From Rhodobacteraceae bacterium DSL-40 (GTDB lineage: Bacteria; Pseudomonadota; Alphaproteobacteria; Rhodobacterales; Rhodobacteraceae), in NCBI GenBank assembly GCA_003258405.1, contig QKPN01000003.1:434001-498000 (forward strand): a DNA stretch of 64,000 nt. Direction: 5' to 3'. The notes below the pieces were generated by a model. That model was not told the origin of the DNA. It ran no database searches and saw nothing but the letters and a program-made list of their open reading frames with translations. Both the position numbers and the translations under genes were made by a program. Shown one piece after another: positions 21,954 through 31,617 of this stretch; position 1 is the stretch's first letter, and each line of letters opens with the position of its first letter.

Positions 21954-22859
21954 ATGAACTGGATCTCCAACTACGTCCGCCCGAAGATCAATTCGCTGTT
22001 TTCCCGCCGCGAGGTGCCGGAAAACCTGTGGGTCAAATGCCCCGCCTGCGGCACGATGCTGTTCCACCGCGAACTGGAAGACGCGCTCAACGTCTGCACG
22101 AGTTGCGGCCATCACATGGCGATCTCGCCGCGCGACCGCTTCCGGGCGCTCTTCGACGGCGGCGTGTTCCTCGAGCTCCCCGTCCCGGTGCCGGTCGCCG
22201 ACCCGCTCGGCTTCCGCGACCAGAAGAAATACCCCGACCGGCTGCGCGAGGCGCGCAAGAAGACCGGCGAGGACGGCGCCATGCTTGTCGCCGAAGGCGA
22301 GATCGGCCGGCTGAAGACCATCTGCATCGGCCAGGACTTCGCCTTCATGGCGGGCTCCATGGGCATGCAGGTCGGCAATGCGATCATCGCGGGCGTCGAG
22401 CGCGCGGTTCAGGAACGCTGCCCGGTGGTGCTCTTCGCCGCCGCGGGCGGCGCGCGCATGCAGGAGGGCATCCTCTCGCTCATGCAGATGCCGCGCTCGA
22501 CCGTCGCCGTGCAGATGCTGAAGGAAGCGGGGCTGCCCTATGTCGTGGTCCTGACCGACCCGACCACCGGCGGCGTCACCGCAAGCTACGCCATGCTCGG
22601 CGACGTCCAGATCGCCGAACCCGGCGCGCTCATCTGCTTCGCCGGCCCCCGCGTCATCGAGCAAACCATCCGCGAGACGCTGCCCGACGGCTTCCAGCGC
22701 GCGGAATACCTGCTCGACCATGGCATGCTCGACCGGGTAGTCGCCCGCAAGGAGATGCGCGAGGAACTCGCCCGGCTCCTGCGGCTCCTCACCAATTCCA
22801 CACCGCCCGTCTTCGGCGACCTGCCCGCGCCCGAAGCGATCCCCGCCCTGCCCAGATAA
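21954..22859 (+). CDS. accD: acetyl-CoA carboxylase carboxyltransferase subunit beta
   Basis: AccD, 301 residues, pairs with AccA to carboxylate acetyl-CoA in fatty-acid synthesis. The four-cysteine zinc ribbon is at residues about 27-49 ([19 protein letters not shown]...VCTSCGHHM), followed by the crotonase-like carboxyltransferase core, with [23 protein letters not shown] and [17 protein letters not shown] forming the oxyanion and acyl-CoA sites. Only 11 bp upstream of folC, so co-transcribed, an old and widespread pair. Confidence 0.98.
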   Translation: MNWISNYVRPKINSLFSRREVPENLWVKCPACGTMLFHRELEDALNVCTSCGHHMAISPRDRFRALFDGGVFLELPVPVPVADPLGFRDQKKYPDRLREARKKTGEDGAMLVAEGEIGRLKTICIGQDFAFMAGSMGMQVGNAIIAGVERAVQERCPVVLFAAAGGARMQEGILSLMQMPRSTVAVQMLKEAGLPYVVVLTDPTTGGVTASYAMLGDVQIAEPGALICFAGPRVIEQTIRETLPDGFQRAEYLLDHGMLDRVVARKEMREELARLLRLLTNSTPPVFGDLPAPEAIPALPR

Positions 22860-22870
22860 GGCTTCCGGCC

Positions 22871-24148
22871 ATGACCGAGACGAGCGACCGCGTGCTTTCG
22901 CGGCTCATGTCGCTGCACCCGAAGGTGATCGACCTTACACTCGGCCGCGTCGAGCGGCTGCTTGCGGCCCTCGGCCATCCCGAACGGCAGCTGCCGCCGG
23001 TGATCCATGTCGCCGGCACCAACGGCAAGGGCTCCGTGGTGGCGATGCTGCGCGCCGGGCTCGAAGGCGCGGGCAAGCGCGTCCATGTCTACACCTCGCC
23101 GCATCTCGCGCGCTTTCACGAACGCATCCGGCTCGCGGGCACGCTCATCTCCGAGGACCAGCTCATCGCCGATCTCGCGCATTGCGAGGCGATGAACGGC
23201 GGCGAGCCGATCACCTATTTCGAGATCACCACCGCCGCCGCCATCCTCGCCATGGCCCGCGAACCGGCCGACTATACCCTGCTCGAGGTCGGCCTCGGCG
23301 GGCGGCTCGATGCGACCAATGTCATCGGCAGCCCGGCGCTCAGCGTGATCTGCCCGGTCTCTCTCGACCACCAGCAGTATCTGGGTGAGACGCTCGAGGA
23401 GATCACCTTCGAGAAGGCAGGCATCCTCAAGCATGCCGTCCCCGCCGTCATCGCGCCGCAGGATCCCATCGCCGAGGCGGTGATCGAGGCCCGCGCCGCC
23501 GAGCTCGACGCCCCCCTCCTCCTCGCCGGCCGCGACTGGCAGGTCTGGGAGGAGCACGGCCGCATGGCCTATCAGGATCTACACGGCCTGCTCGACCTGC
23601 CTCTGCCCCGGCTGATCGGCGCGCATCAGGTCACCAATGCCGGCACCGCGATCGCGGGCCTGCGGCGGCTCGGCTTCGACGATGCCGCCTGCCTCGCCGC
23701 CGTCAGCCGCCCCGAATGGCCCGCCCGGCTCCAGCGCCTGCGCCAGGGGCCGCTGGTCGAGGCCGCCGAGGCCACCGGCGCCGAGCTCTGGCTCGACGGC
23801 GGCCACAACCCGGCGGCGGGTGCCGCGCTCGCCGAGGCGCTCGCCCGGCTTCCGGCCCGGCCGCTCCACCTCGTCACCGGCATGCTGCGCACCAAGGACG
23901 TCGGCGGCTACCTCCGCCCGCTCGCCCCGCTCGCCCGCAGCCTCTCCGCCGTCTCGATCCCCGGCGAAACCGCGACCCTCACCGCCACGGAGACCGCCGA
24001 GGCCGCCCGCGCCGCGGGCATCGCGGCCACCGAGGCCGAAAGCGTCGCCGCCGCGGTGGCGGCAATCGGCGCCGTCGAGCCACATGCCCGCATCCTCATC
24101 TGCGGCTCGCTCTACCTCGCCGGGGGCGTCCTGCGCGAAAACGGCTGA
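22871..24148 (+). CDS. folC: bifunctional folylpolyglutamate synthase / dihydrofolate synthase
   Basis: FolC, 425 residues, adds glutamate to dihydropteroate and folates. The ATP loop HVAGTNGKGSVVAMLRAGLEGAG is at about 41-63, with YTSPHLARFHERIRL, ITYFEITTAAAILAMA, LEVGLGGRLDATNVI and ISLDHQQYLGETLEEITFEKAGI-type Mur-ligase family motifs (PVSLDHQQYLG here). The C domain has LWLDGGHNPAAGAALAEAL. The frame is open far upstream inside accD; ATG 22871 (MTETSDRVLSRLMSLHP) is the conventional start. Confidence 0.97.
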   Translation: MTETSDRVLSRLMSLHPKVIDLTLGRVERLLAALGHPERQLPPVIHVAGTNGKGSVVAMLRAGLEGAGKRVHVYTSPHLARFHERIRLAGTLISEDQLIADLAHCEAMNGGEPITYFEITTAAAILAMAREPADYTLLEVGLGGRLDATNVIGSPALSVICPVSLDHQQYLGETLEEITFEKAGILKHAVPAVIAPQDPIAEAVIEARAAELDAPLLLAGRDWQVWEEHGRMAYQDLHGLLDLPLPRLIGAHQVTNAGTAIAGLRRLGFDDAACLAAVSRPEWPARLQRLRQGPLVEAAEATGAELWLDGGHNPAAGAALAEALARLPARPLHLVTGMLRTKDVGGYLRPLAPLARSLSAVSIPGETATLTATETAEAARAAGIAATEAESVAAAVAAIGAVEPHARILICGSLYLAGGVLRENG

Positions 24149-24230
24149 CCCGCAGCCCGCGATCGGGGCTTGAACGCAGGCGCAGCATTGGCCCTAATGT
24201 CATCTGGGGCCAGCGCGAGGACATCCGCCG

Positions 24231-24833
24231 ATGACGACGATACCCGAACCGAAGCTGATCGACCGCCTGCTGCAGGTGATGGAAGACGATATCGTGCCGC
24301 TGACACAGGCGGGCGTGCGCGAGGGCAACAAGGTCTTCGGCGCCGCGATCCTCCGCAAGTCGGACCTCTCGCTGGTGCTTGCCGGCACCAACAACGAGGT
24401 GGAGAACCCGCTCTGGCACGGCGAGGTCCACACCATGAAGCTGCTTTACGAGATGGCGCCGGAGGATCGCCCCGCGCCCGGCGACTGCATCTTCTTCGCC
24501 ACGCACGAGCCCTGCTCGCTCTGCCTCTCGGCGATCACCTGGGGCGGCTACGACAATTTCTATTTCCTCTTCAGCCACGAGGACAGCCGCGACAGCTTCA
24601 ACATCCCCCATGACCTCCGGATCCTGAAGGAGGTCTTCACCCTCGAGCCGGGCGGCTACAACCGCGAGAACGCCTACTGGAAGAGTGCGGGCCTGATGGC
24701 GGGCATCGAGGCCGCGCCCGAGGCCGAAAGGGCCGCCTTCCTCGCCCGCGTCGAGGCGCTGAAGGCGACCTATGCCGAGATGTCGGACACCTACCAGTCC
24801 CACAAGACCGATACGGAAATCCCGCTCAACTGA
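24231..24833 (+). CDS. cytidine/deoxycytidylate-deaminase-fold protein
   Basis: A 200-residue protein of the CDA-fold deaminase superfamily. The zinc site is readable as H-x-E in LWHGEVHTMKLLYEM (about 62) and PCxxC in THEPCSLCLSAITWGG (about 90). Beyond these the sequence does not match tRNA adenosine, guanine or dCMP deaminase closely. The C-terminal 70 residues (ILKEVFTLEPGGYNRENAYWKSAGLMAG) look family-specific. It likely removes an amino group from a small nucleobase or related molecule; the substrate is unknown. GAGGA precedes ATG 24231 by about 9 nt. Confidence 0.8.
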   Translation: MTTIPEPKLIDRLLQVMEDDIVPLTQAGVREGNKVFGAAILRKSDLSLVLAGTNNEVENPLWHGEVHTMKLLYEMAPEDRPAPGDCIFFATHEPCSLCLSAITWGGYDNFYFLFSHEDSRDSFNIPHDLRILKEVFTLEPGGYNRENAYWKSAGLMAGIEAAPEAERAAFLARVEALKATYAEMSDTYQSHKTDTEIPLN

Positions 24834-24860
24834 CGTCCCGAAGCCCGCGCCGGGGCCGCC

Positions 24861-25454
24861 TCAGCCTTCGCCCCGCTGCGCCCGTGCCAGCCGCTCGGTC
24901 TCGGCATCGATCGGGCGGCGCAGCGCCGCGATCAGCGGATGCCGGTCGGTGTGCTCGCGGCCGTAGGAGAGGTTGAAGGCGTAGTCGATCGCCGCCGGGT
25001 CTATGCCCTGGACATGCTGGAGCACCGTCTCGAGCCGGTCGAGCCCCTTCGCCAGCCGCGCCTCCGGGCTTGCGAGGGCATTGTATTCGTCCCAGAGCGC
25101 CATGATCCGCGCCGCGGCGGCGGGCGGCAGAAGCCCGGCGAGACCGGCCATGTCGGCGCGTTCGTCGGCGGTCTTGTCCCCGGCCTGCGCCGGGGCCGGA
25201 ATGTCGCCGTGCACCGCCTCGCCGAGATCGTGGATCACGAGGATCTGCAGCAGCCGGCCGAGATCGATCTCCGGCAGCGCCTCGGCAAGCGCCACCGCCA
25301 TCAGGCAGAGCCGCCAGCTGTGCTCGGCGGTGCTCTCCCGCCGCCCGCCGCTGGTCGAGCCGCTCCGCAGCGTGTCCTTGAGCGGCTCCACGGCGCGAAA
25401 GAACGCGGCATAGGCGGCAAGCTCGTCCTCGGGAATCGAATCCTCTTGGGTCAT
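24861..25454 (-). CDS. HD-domain phosphohydrolase (YfbR/HDDC2-like)
   Basis: A 197-residue HD-superfamily protein. Metal ligands are seen as STAEHSWRLCLMAVALAEAL (His about 46), LQILVIHDLGEAVHGDIPAP (HD at about 77) and a later Asp in KGLDRLETVLQHVQGID. This arrangement matches the YfbR/HDDC2 5'-deoxynucleotidase group, which act on dNMPs; that activity is inferred. It follows the CPBP protease gene by 8 bp on the same strand, so the two are probably co-transcribed. Confidence 0.88.
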   Translation of the reverse strand: MTQEDSIPEDELAAYAAFFRAVEPLKDTLRSGSTSGGRRESTAEHSWRLCLMAVALAEALPEIDLGRLLQILVIHDLGEAVHGDIPAPAQAGDKTADERADMAGLAGLLPPAAAARIMALWDEYNALASPEARLAKGLDRLETVLQHVQGIDPAAIDYAFNLSYGREHTDRHPLIAALRRPIDAETERLARAQRGEG

Positions 25455-25462
25455 GGCGCCGA

Positions 25463-26383
25463 CTATTCCCCGGCGCCGCCCGCCTGTCCATTGCCCGCGT
25501 GCCGCAGCCGCACCGGCCCGAGCCGCCGCCCCCAGATCAGCAGCCAGAGCCCGTAGCAGACGAGCGTCGTCGCCATGTCCGTCAGATGCAGTGCCCGCAG
25601 CCCGGCCGCATCCGTCTGCGACACGTCGAGCAGCAGCAGGCTCAGCCCGCCGAGCGGGGTGGGTGGCGAGACGAGCAGCAGCGCCACCGCGTTGTTGACG
25701 AAATGGAGGCCGATCGCGGCCGAGAGATTGCCGAGGCGTGCGGTGATATCCCCGAGCACCAGCCCGATCAGCCCCGCAGAGGCCGCCACGAGCCAGGCAT
25801 TCGCCCCATGCGTCACCGGATCAAAATGCAAGGCGCCGAAGACGAGCGCCGGCAGTCCGAGCCAGATGAGGCGCGACCGGAACCGGGCGGCGAGCGATTG
25901 CATCAGATAGCCGCGAAAGGCGATCTCCTCCGCCGCGCACTGGATCAGCACCGCAGGAATGGCGAAGGGCAGATGGCGCAGCCATTGCGGCAACGGAACG
26001 CCCGGCTCGAGCGGCAGGACATCATGGAGCAGCGCGAGCGAGAGCAGCGCGAGCCCGCCCCAGATCGCCACCGCCCAGCCGAAGAGCCCGGGCCGGAAGC
26101 CGCCCGGCCCGAAGACGCTCCGGAAACTCCGGCGCTGGAACAGCCGCACCGCGAGCGCCGTGCCCGCGATCATGCCGCCGAAGGCATAGAGGAACCCGAT
26201 CGTCAGCAATGCGGGGTCGTGAAGCTGGTGCCCCTTGGCGAATTCCCTCAGCGTCGGCGCGACGGAGACCAGCGCGCCGAACCACGCGATGCAGATCACC
26301 ACGCAGCCCGCCAGCATGCGCCAGAGTGCCGGTCTGGCACGCGCCGGCGCGACATAAGCCTCGATCGGTGCGAGTTCCGTCAC
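25463..26383 (-). CDS. CPBP family intramembrane metalloprotease
   Basis: A 306-residue integral membrane protein of the CPBP/Abi family (CAAX-processing-like). About seven hydrophobic segments are present. The catalytic motifs are complete: EEIAFRGYLMQSLAARF (EExxxR), FGALHFDP (FxxxH) and a third HFVNNAVA (HxxxN/B). Some family members act in prenyl-protein processing or bacteriocin immunity; the role here is unknown. The frame extends to 26488, but the leader there is charged, low-complexity and has no ribosome site; GTG 26383 (VTELAPIEAYVAP) is preferred. Confidence 0.88.
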   Translation of the reverse strand: MTELAPIEAYVAPARARPALWRMLAGCVVICIAWFGALVSVAPTLREFAKGHQLHDPALLTIGFLYAFGGMIAGTALAVRLFQRRSFRSVFGPGGFRPGLFGWAVAIWGGLALLSLALLHDVLPLEPGVPLPQWLRHLPFAIPAVLIQCAAEEIAFRGYLMQSLAARFRSRLIWLGLPALVFGALHFDPVTHGANAWLVAASAGLIGLVLGDITARLGNLSAAIGLHFVNNAVALLLVSPPTPLGGLSLLLLDVSQTDAAGLRALHLTDMATTLVCYGLWLLIWGRRLGPVRLRHAGNGQAGGAGE

Positions 26384-26699
26384 GCGCCCGTATCCCGTCC
26401 GTTCCTGCCGCTCATCTGCCTGCGCGCCCGGTCCCGCCCCGGTCCCGGAGCGCAACCGCGTCAGACGACATCGCAGACCCAAAGTCACCCGGCCCGCCAG
26501 AATGGGCGGGCCGCCGTGAAATCCTCCGTTCCGGCCGACATGTGCCCGGAACCGGCCGCACTCTAGAGCGAAAACGGCTCGGACTGAAACAGTCCGAGCC
26601 GCGGATTACGGTGAAACTCTGAAAAAATGGACCGAAACCCCGGTCGGTTTGCCGGCCACTCCGAAGCGGCCTCGGTCCGGCAGCCGGCCCGGCCGTCGC
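26384..26699. other. 316-bp spacer between CPBP protease gene and der
   Basis: Holds the der terminator hairpin (26575-26601) and the upstream region of the minus-strand CPBP gene. No further gene is supported. Confidence 0.5.
26571..26601 (-). terminator. intrinsic terminator of the yfgM-bamB-der operon
   Basis: A perfect 11-bp stem CGGCTCGGACT (26575-26585), loop gaaac, AGTCCGAGCCG (26591-26601). Read on the minus strand it is followed by TTTT (26574-26571), about 100 nt after the der stop. This is the clearest Rho-independent terminator in the window. Confidence 0.85.
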
Positions 26700-28148
26700 C
26701 TATGCCTTGCCCCGCTTCGTGCGATGCTTGGTCAGGGAGGTGATGTTGACCTTCTTGCGGTCCTTGTAGGGGTTCTCGCCCCCGCGCAGGAACAGCCGGA
26801 TCGGCGTGCCCGGCATGTCGAAATCCCGGCGCAGCCCGTTCACCAGGAAGCGCTTGTAATCCTCGGGCACCGCGTCGGGGATGGAGGCAAAGACGACGAA
26901 GGTCGGCGGCCGGGTCTTTACCTGGGTCATGTAGCGCAGCCGGATGCGGCGGCCGCCGGGCGCGGGCGGCGGATGGTCCGCGATCTGCGTCGCGAGCCAG
27001 CGGTTGAGCCGCGCCGTCGAGATGCGGCTGTTCCAGGTGCCATAGGCCTTGACGATCGCGTTGTGCAACCGGTCGAGCCCCTTGCCGGTCAGGGCCGAAA
27101 TCATCACCATCGGCGCGCCGCGAAGCTGCGGCAGCAGCCGCCCGAAAGCCTCGCGCAGCTCGTTGAGCTTCTGCGGCTTCTCGTCCTCGAGATCCCACTT
27201 GTTGACCGCGACCACCACCGCGCGCCCCTCGCGCTCGGCGAGATCTGCGATGCGCAGGTCCTGGCTCTCGAAGGGGATCTGCACGTCGAGCAGCACGACC
27301 ACCACCTCGGCGAAGCGCACAGCGCGCAGCCCGTCGGCAACCGAGAGCTTCTCGAGCTTTTCCTGAACCTTCGCCTTCTTGCGGATGCCCGCCGTGTCGA
27401 AGATCCGGAAGGGCGTGCCCATCCATTCGGTGCGGACCGCGATGGCGTCGCGGGTAATCCCGGCCTCGGGGCCGGTCAGAAGCCGGTCCTCGCCGAGGAT
27501 CGCGTTGACAAGCGTGGACTTGCCCGCGTTGGGCCGCCCCACCACGGCGATCTGGATCGGCCGGCCCTCGGGGATCTCCGCCCCCTCGCCCTCCTCGTCG
27601 ACGCTGTCATCGATCGGCTCGATGCGCTCGGCGAGGTTGTCGATATCCTGATGCGCCCTGATCAGCGGCTCGAGAACCTGCTCGAGCTCCCCCAGCCCAG
27701 CGCCATGCTCCGCCGACATCGCGATCGGCTCGCCGAGGCCGAGCTCGTAGGCCTCGAGCATCCCGCCTTCCGCGGCGCGGCCCTCGACCTTGTTGGCCGC
27801 GAGGATCACCTTGATGTCGCGCTTGCGCATCATCTCGGCCAGCGTCCGGTCGAGCGGCGTGAGCCCGGTGCGCGCATCGACCAGGAAGAGGCAGGCATCG
27901 GCCATCACCATCGCCCGCTCGGTAAGCGCCCGCATCCGGCCCTGGAGGCTCGCATCCGTCGCCTCCTCGAGCCCGGCGGTGTCGATCACCTGAAACCGCA
28001 GCGCGCCGAGCCGGGCATCGCCCTCGCGCAGATCGCGGGTCACGCCCGGCTGATCGTCGACGAGCGCGAGCCGCCGCCCGACGAGGCGGTTGAAAAGCGT
28101 CGACTTGCCCACGTTGGGGCGGCCGATGATCGCAAGCGTGAAGGACAT
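26700..28148 (-). CDS. der: ribosome biogenesis GTPase Der (EngA)
   Basis: Der, 482 residues, a double GTPase needed for 50S ribosome assembly. The first G domain has [20 protein letters not shown] (about 7-26) and DTAGLEE; the second has [21 protein letters not shown] (about 195) and [14 protein letters not shown]-like C-terminal domain ends with [14 protein letters not shown] 28148 is used; TTG 28151 lies one codon upstream. Last gene of yfgM-bamB-der. Confidence 0.98.
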   Translation of the reverse strand: MSFTLAIIGRPNVGKSTLFNRLVGRRLALVDDQPGVTRDLREGDARLGALRFQVIDTAGLEEATDASLQGRMRALTERAMVMADACLFLVDARTGLTPLDRTLAEMMRKRDIKVILAANKVEGRAAEGGMLEAYELGLGEPIAMSAEHGAGLGELEQVLEPLIRAHQDIDNLAERIEPIDDSVDEEGEGAEIPEGRPIQIAVVGRPNAGKSTLVNAILGEDRLLTGPEAGITRDAIAVRTEWMGTPFRIFDTAGIRKKAKVQEKLEKLSVADGLRAVRFAEVVVVLLDVQIPFESQDLRIADLAEREGRAVVVAVNKWDLEDEKPQKLNELREAFGRLLPQLRGAPMVMISALTGKGLDRLHNAIVKAYGTWNSRISTARLNRWLATQIADHPPPAPGGRRIRLRYMTQVKTRPPTFVVFASIPDAVPEDYKRFLVNGLRRDFDMPGTPIRLFLRGGENPYKDRKKVNITSLTKHRTKRGKA

Positions 28149-28212
28149 CAAAAGACTTTCGCATGGCCGCAGGCGGAGGGGCCCGCGGCACGAGGGTTGA
28201 CCAGCGGCCGGC

Positions 28213-29577
28213 TCATTGCAAGGCGTTGAGCTTGCCGTCCTCGGTCACGACATACATGATCCCGCCGGCGATGACCGGCGGCGCCGCCGCGCCCGCAGGC
28301 AGCTCGATCTCGGTCAGCAGCCGGCCGTCGGTCGGGCTGAAGCCCCTGAGCCGCGCATCCCCGCTGGCGATCCAGAGCCGGTCGCCGGCCAGGATCGGCC
28401 CGAAATGCGTGATGGCGCGGAACGGCATCCGGTCGCCGAAGATGTTGTGGTTGGGATGGAACTGCGGCAGCTCGACCGACCAGATCTCCTCGCCCTTCGC
28501 GGCATCGGCGCGTACCAGCGCGCCGCGGTCCGAGACGAGGAAGATCGAGTCGCCCACCGGCCAGACCGGCCCGTAGGCGCCCTCGTCCATGGTCCAGAGC
28601 CGCGCGCCGGTGCTGCGCTCCATGCGCAGCGTGCGGCCGTTCTGGCTCGAGGCATAGATGGCGGAGCCGAGGATCACCGGATCGCCGGTGATGTCGCCGA
28701 TCGAGCTGCGGGCGAGATCCGGCCGCCCCGGCGTCACCGCCGTGCCCCATTCCCAGAGCCCCGTCGCCACCGACACCCCGCGCAGCTCGCCCGAGGTGAA
28801 GGGAATGACCGCAAGGCCGCCCGCCACCGCGGGTGTCGCCCCGCCCATCAGACCGGCGCCCTTCCCGGCACTCTTGATCTCCCAGAGGGTCTCGCCCGTC
28901 GCGGTGGAAAGCGCGAGCGCCGTGTCGTCGCGCAGCACCACGAAGAGCCGCGAGCCCTCGACCACGGGTGCTGCAGGCACCGGCGCCTCGAAGGATTTTC
29001 GCCAGAGAACCTGCCCCGTCCCCGGCTCCATGGCGAGCACCTCGCCGAAGCCCGTGGTGACGAAGAGCACGCCACCGGCCTGCGCCATGCCGCCGCCCGG
29101 CGCCGAATCCGCCTTCTGGCCGACAGGAACGAGGTTCTTGGTCCAGACCCGTGCGCCCTGCGGCGTCACCGCCGAGAGGTTCGCCTCGGCATCCATTCCG
29201 AAGACCAGCCCGCCCGCAGCGATCGGCGTCACCGTGACCCGTTCGCGCCGCCCGCCGCCCTTGCCGAGCGGGAAGGACCAGCGCAGCCGCGGCTCGGCGG
29301 CAAAGGCCGGCTGTTGCGCCGGCCGCCCGCTGGCAGACCCGTTGCGGAAGCTCCAGTCGGCATTGACCACCGCCGGCGGCAACGCGATCGGCCGCGCCCG
29401 GTTCGGCGTCGTGTCTTGGCCGACGAACTCGTTCGCGCGCACCGGCTCACGCTCGCCCGGAAGCGGCTTGTCCCTGCTGCCGCAGGCGCTCAGCAGAACG
29501 GCAAGCGCCAGCGCCACGAAAACCTTCGGGGCGCTGGCGGGTTTCCGCGCCGGTTCCAGCCGAGAGACTGCCGTCAT
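28213..29577 (-). CDS. bamB: BamB-like outer-membrane assembly lipoprotein (PQQ-type beta-propeller)
   Basis: A 454-residue PQQ-like beta-propeller protein. The N terminus carries a membrane segment and lipobox ([19 protein letters not shown], Cys about 32), so it is predicted to be a lipoprotein. The propeller has the repeated blades with W-near motifs ([63 protein letters not shown]). It sits in the yfgM-bamB-der order known from Escherichia coli, which supports BamB identity: it helps the BAM complex insert outer-membrane proteins. Confidence 0.92.
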   Translation of the reverse strand: MTAVSRLEPARKPASAPKVFVALALAVLLSACGSRDKPLPGEREPVRANEFVGQDTTPNRARPIALPPAVVNADWSFRNGSASGRPAQQPAFAAEPRLRWSFPLGKGGGRRERVTVTPIAAGGLVFGMDAEANLSAVTPQGARVWTKNLVPVGQKADSAPGGGMAQAGGVLFVTTGFGEVLAMEPGTGQVLWRKSFEAPVPAAPVVEGSRLFVVLRDDTALALSTATGETLWEIKSAGKGAGLMGGATPAVAGGLAVIPFTSGELRGVSVATGLWEWGTAVTPGRPDLARSSIGDITGDPVILGSAIYASSQNGRTLRMERSTGARLWTMDEGAYGPVWPVGDSIFLVSDRGALVRADAAKGEEIWSVELPQFHPNHNIFGDRMPFRAITHFGPILAGDRLWIASGDARLRGFSPTDGRLLTEIELPAGAAAPPVIAGGIMYVVTEDGKLNALQ

Positions 29578-29595
29578 CTTTGCCCCCGTCCGCTC

Positions 29596-30303
29596 TCAGC
29601 CATCGGCCGGCGCAGCGTCGGCGGGCACGTCCGTCCCGGCCGCCGTGCCCTCGACCGGCAGCGCACCGCCCGCGGCAACGATGAGCTGGCGCGCGCGCGC
29701 CTGCAGCGCATCGGTCGCGCCGGGCGCCTCGAGCGCGGCCTCGAGATCCGCGATCGCCGCCGCCTTGTCGCCATCCTCGAGATGCACGAGCGCCCGCTGC
29801 TCGAGCGCAAGCGGGCGGAACGGCGCCTCGGGCGCGAGCAGCCCCTCGAGGGTCGCAAGGCGCTCGGAGCGCGGCATCTCGGGGCCGAGCAGCATCACCC
29901 GCTCAAGGCTCGCGAGCGCGCGGTAAAGCGCGGGCGTCGCGGGCGCATCGGCCACCCCGGCGAGCACCTCCGCGGCGCGCGCGGTCTCCCCGGCCTCGGC
30001 GAGGCTGCCCGCCTCCGCGAGATGGGCCACGAGCGCGGCATCGGGATCGGTCTCGGCCAGCGCGCCCAGGTTCTCGGCCCGCTTCGCCGGATCGGCCTCG
30101 GCCATGGCGCTGCGCAGCGCGTCGCCCGCCACCTCGGCCTCGGTCTGCCGGATGTGCTTGCGCCACTCCATCGCCCCGGTTCCACCGACAATCAAGAGGA
30201 TCACCGCTGCGATCAACCAGCCCCACCGGCCGAGAAATCTGTAGAACCTGTCGCGGCGTAGCTCCTCGCTGACCTCGCTGATAAAGGAATCACTTTCGCT
30301 CAA
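29596..30303 (-). CDS. YfgM-like membrane-anchored tetratricopeptide protein
   Basis: A 235-residue protein with a cytoplasmic N terminus, one transmembrane helix (LGRWGWLIAAVILLIVGGTGAMEW, about 25-48) and a periplasmic tetratricopeptide-like helical part of Ala-rich repeats. This is the layout of YfgM, an ancillary SecYEG/periplasmic chaperone partner. The start is TTG 30303: GGAGG lies 5 nt before it, the frame's only strong ribosome site, while the longer frame to 30357 has none. 18 bp upstream of bamB. Confidence 0.85.
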   Translation of the reverse strand: MSESDSFISEVSEELRRDRFYRFLGRWGWLIAAVILLIVGGTGAMEWRKHIRQTEAEVAGDALRSAMAEADPAKRAENLGALAETDPDAALVAHLAEAGSLAEAGETARAAEVLAGVADAPATPALYRALASLERVMLLGPEMPRSERLATLEGLLAPEAPFRPLALEQRALVHLEDGDKAAAIADLEAALEAPGATDALQARARQLIVAAGGALPVEGTAAGTDVPADAAPADG

Positions 30304-30519
30304 GACGACCTCCGACGCATCGGGGTCGCGTATAGCGCCCGCCCTTCGGCCTGCCAAGCCTCAACGCCCCCCCGAGAACAGTTGCGCTGCCGCGCCGCGC
30401 GCTTATGTTCACCTTGCGCCGTCCGCCGCCGGGGCGCCGTCGGCACACTATTGTCATACGTGATCGCACGCGAGTGCGCGGATGCCCGCTTTTCGGGCGA
30501 GGGGATGTTGGAGTCCAAG

Positions 30520-31617
30520 ATGCGTTGGGTATCGGTCCTGACCGCCGTTCTTGTCGCGATCGCGCTTTACGGCTTCATCATGCAGCGCGACGTGCTGCGG
30601 GCGCTCGCGGGCGCCGAGCCCGAGGCCGCCACCGAAACCGCAGCGCCGGAGGCGGCGGAGGGCACGCCGGGCGGGCCGATCGCCGTCGTCGTCCGCCATC
30701 TGGTCGCCGAGGAGGTGCCGAACGGGCTCGTGCTGCGGGGCCGCACCGAGGCCGACCGTCGGGTCGAGGTGCTCGCCGAGACGACCGGCCGGGTGATCTC
30801 CGACCCGCTGCGCCGCGGCACGCGCGTGGCGGAGGGCGATCTGCTCTGCGAGCTCGATCCGGGCAGCCGGCCCGCCGAGCTTGCCGAGGCCGAGGCCCGC
30901 TACAAGGAGGCCGAGGCCAATGCCCGCGCCTCCGAACGCCTCTCGGAGCGTGGCTACACCGCCGAAACCACCGCAATTGCCAACCGTGCCGCGCTTCAGG
31001 CCGCCCAGGCAGCCATCGAACAGGCACAGAACGAACTCGCCCGGCTGAAGATCCACGCCCCCTTCGGCGGCCTGCTCGAGGACGATACCGCCGAGATCGG
31101 CGCATTGCTCCAGCCCGGCGCGCTCTGCGGCACCGTGATCGATCTCGACCCGATCCGCCTCGTCGGCTTCGTGGCGGAAAACGCGGTCAACCGCGTCGAG
31201 GTGGGCGCCCCCGTCGGCGCGCGGCTCGTCTCGGGCCAGCAGGTTCAGGGCCGGGTGAGCTTCGTCTCGAGCTCCGCCGATCCCGAGACCCGCACCTTCC
31301 GCGTCGATGCGACGATTCCCAATGCCGATCTCTCGATCCGGGACGGGCTGACGGCGGAAACCCTCGTCGCCCTCTCGGGCACCCGCGCCCATCTCGTGCC
31401 GCAATCGGCCCTCACGCTCGATGACACCGGCCGGCTCGGCCTGCGCGTGGTGGAGGACGGCCGTGCCGTCTTCGCGCCCGCCGAGGTGCTCCGCGACACG
31501 CCCGACGGCATGCTGGTCACCGGCCTGCCCGACGAGATCGACGTCATCGTCACCGGTCAGGATTTCGTGACCGACGGCCAGGCCGTCACCGTCACCCGCG
31601 CGGATGACACCCCATGA
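30520..31617 (+). CDS. RND efflux periplasmic adaptor (membrane fusion protein)
   Basis: A 365-residue HlyD/AcrA-type adaptor. One N-terminal membrane anchor (VLTAVLVAIALYGFIMQRDVL) replaces a lipobox. The lipoyl half-motif VEVLAETTGRVISDPLRRGTRVAEGDLLCELD (about 85-118), a short coiled-coil hairpin (AEAEARYKEAEANARASERLSERGYTAE...AAIEQAQNELARLKI) and the second lipoyl half APFGGLLEDDTAEIG follow, then the beta-barrel. ATG 30520 has GGAG 6 nt upstream; earlier in-frame ATG 30505 lacks a well-spaced one. Its stop overlaps the pump's ATG. Confidence 0.93.
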   Translation: MRWVSVLTAVLVAIALYGFIMQRDVLRALAGAEPEAATETAAPEAAEGTPGGPIAVVVRHLVAEEVPNGLVLRGRTEADRRVEVLAETTGRVISDPLRRGTRVAEGDLLCELDPGSRPAELAEAEARYKEAEANARASERLSERGYTAETTAIANRAALQAAQAAIEQAQNELARLKIHAPFGGLLEDDTAEIGALLQPGALCGTVIDLDPIRLVGFVAENAVNRVEVGAPVGARLVSGQQVQGRVSFVSSSADPETRTFRVDATIPNADLSIRDGLTAETLVALSGTRAHLVPQSALTLDDTGRLGLRVVEDGRAVFAPAEVLRDTPDGMLVTGLPDEIDVIVTGQDFVTDGQAVTVTRADDTP

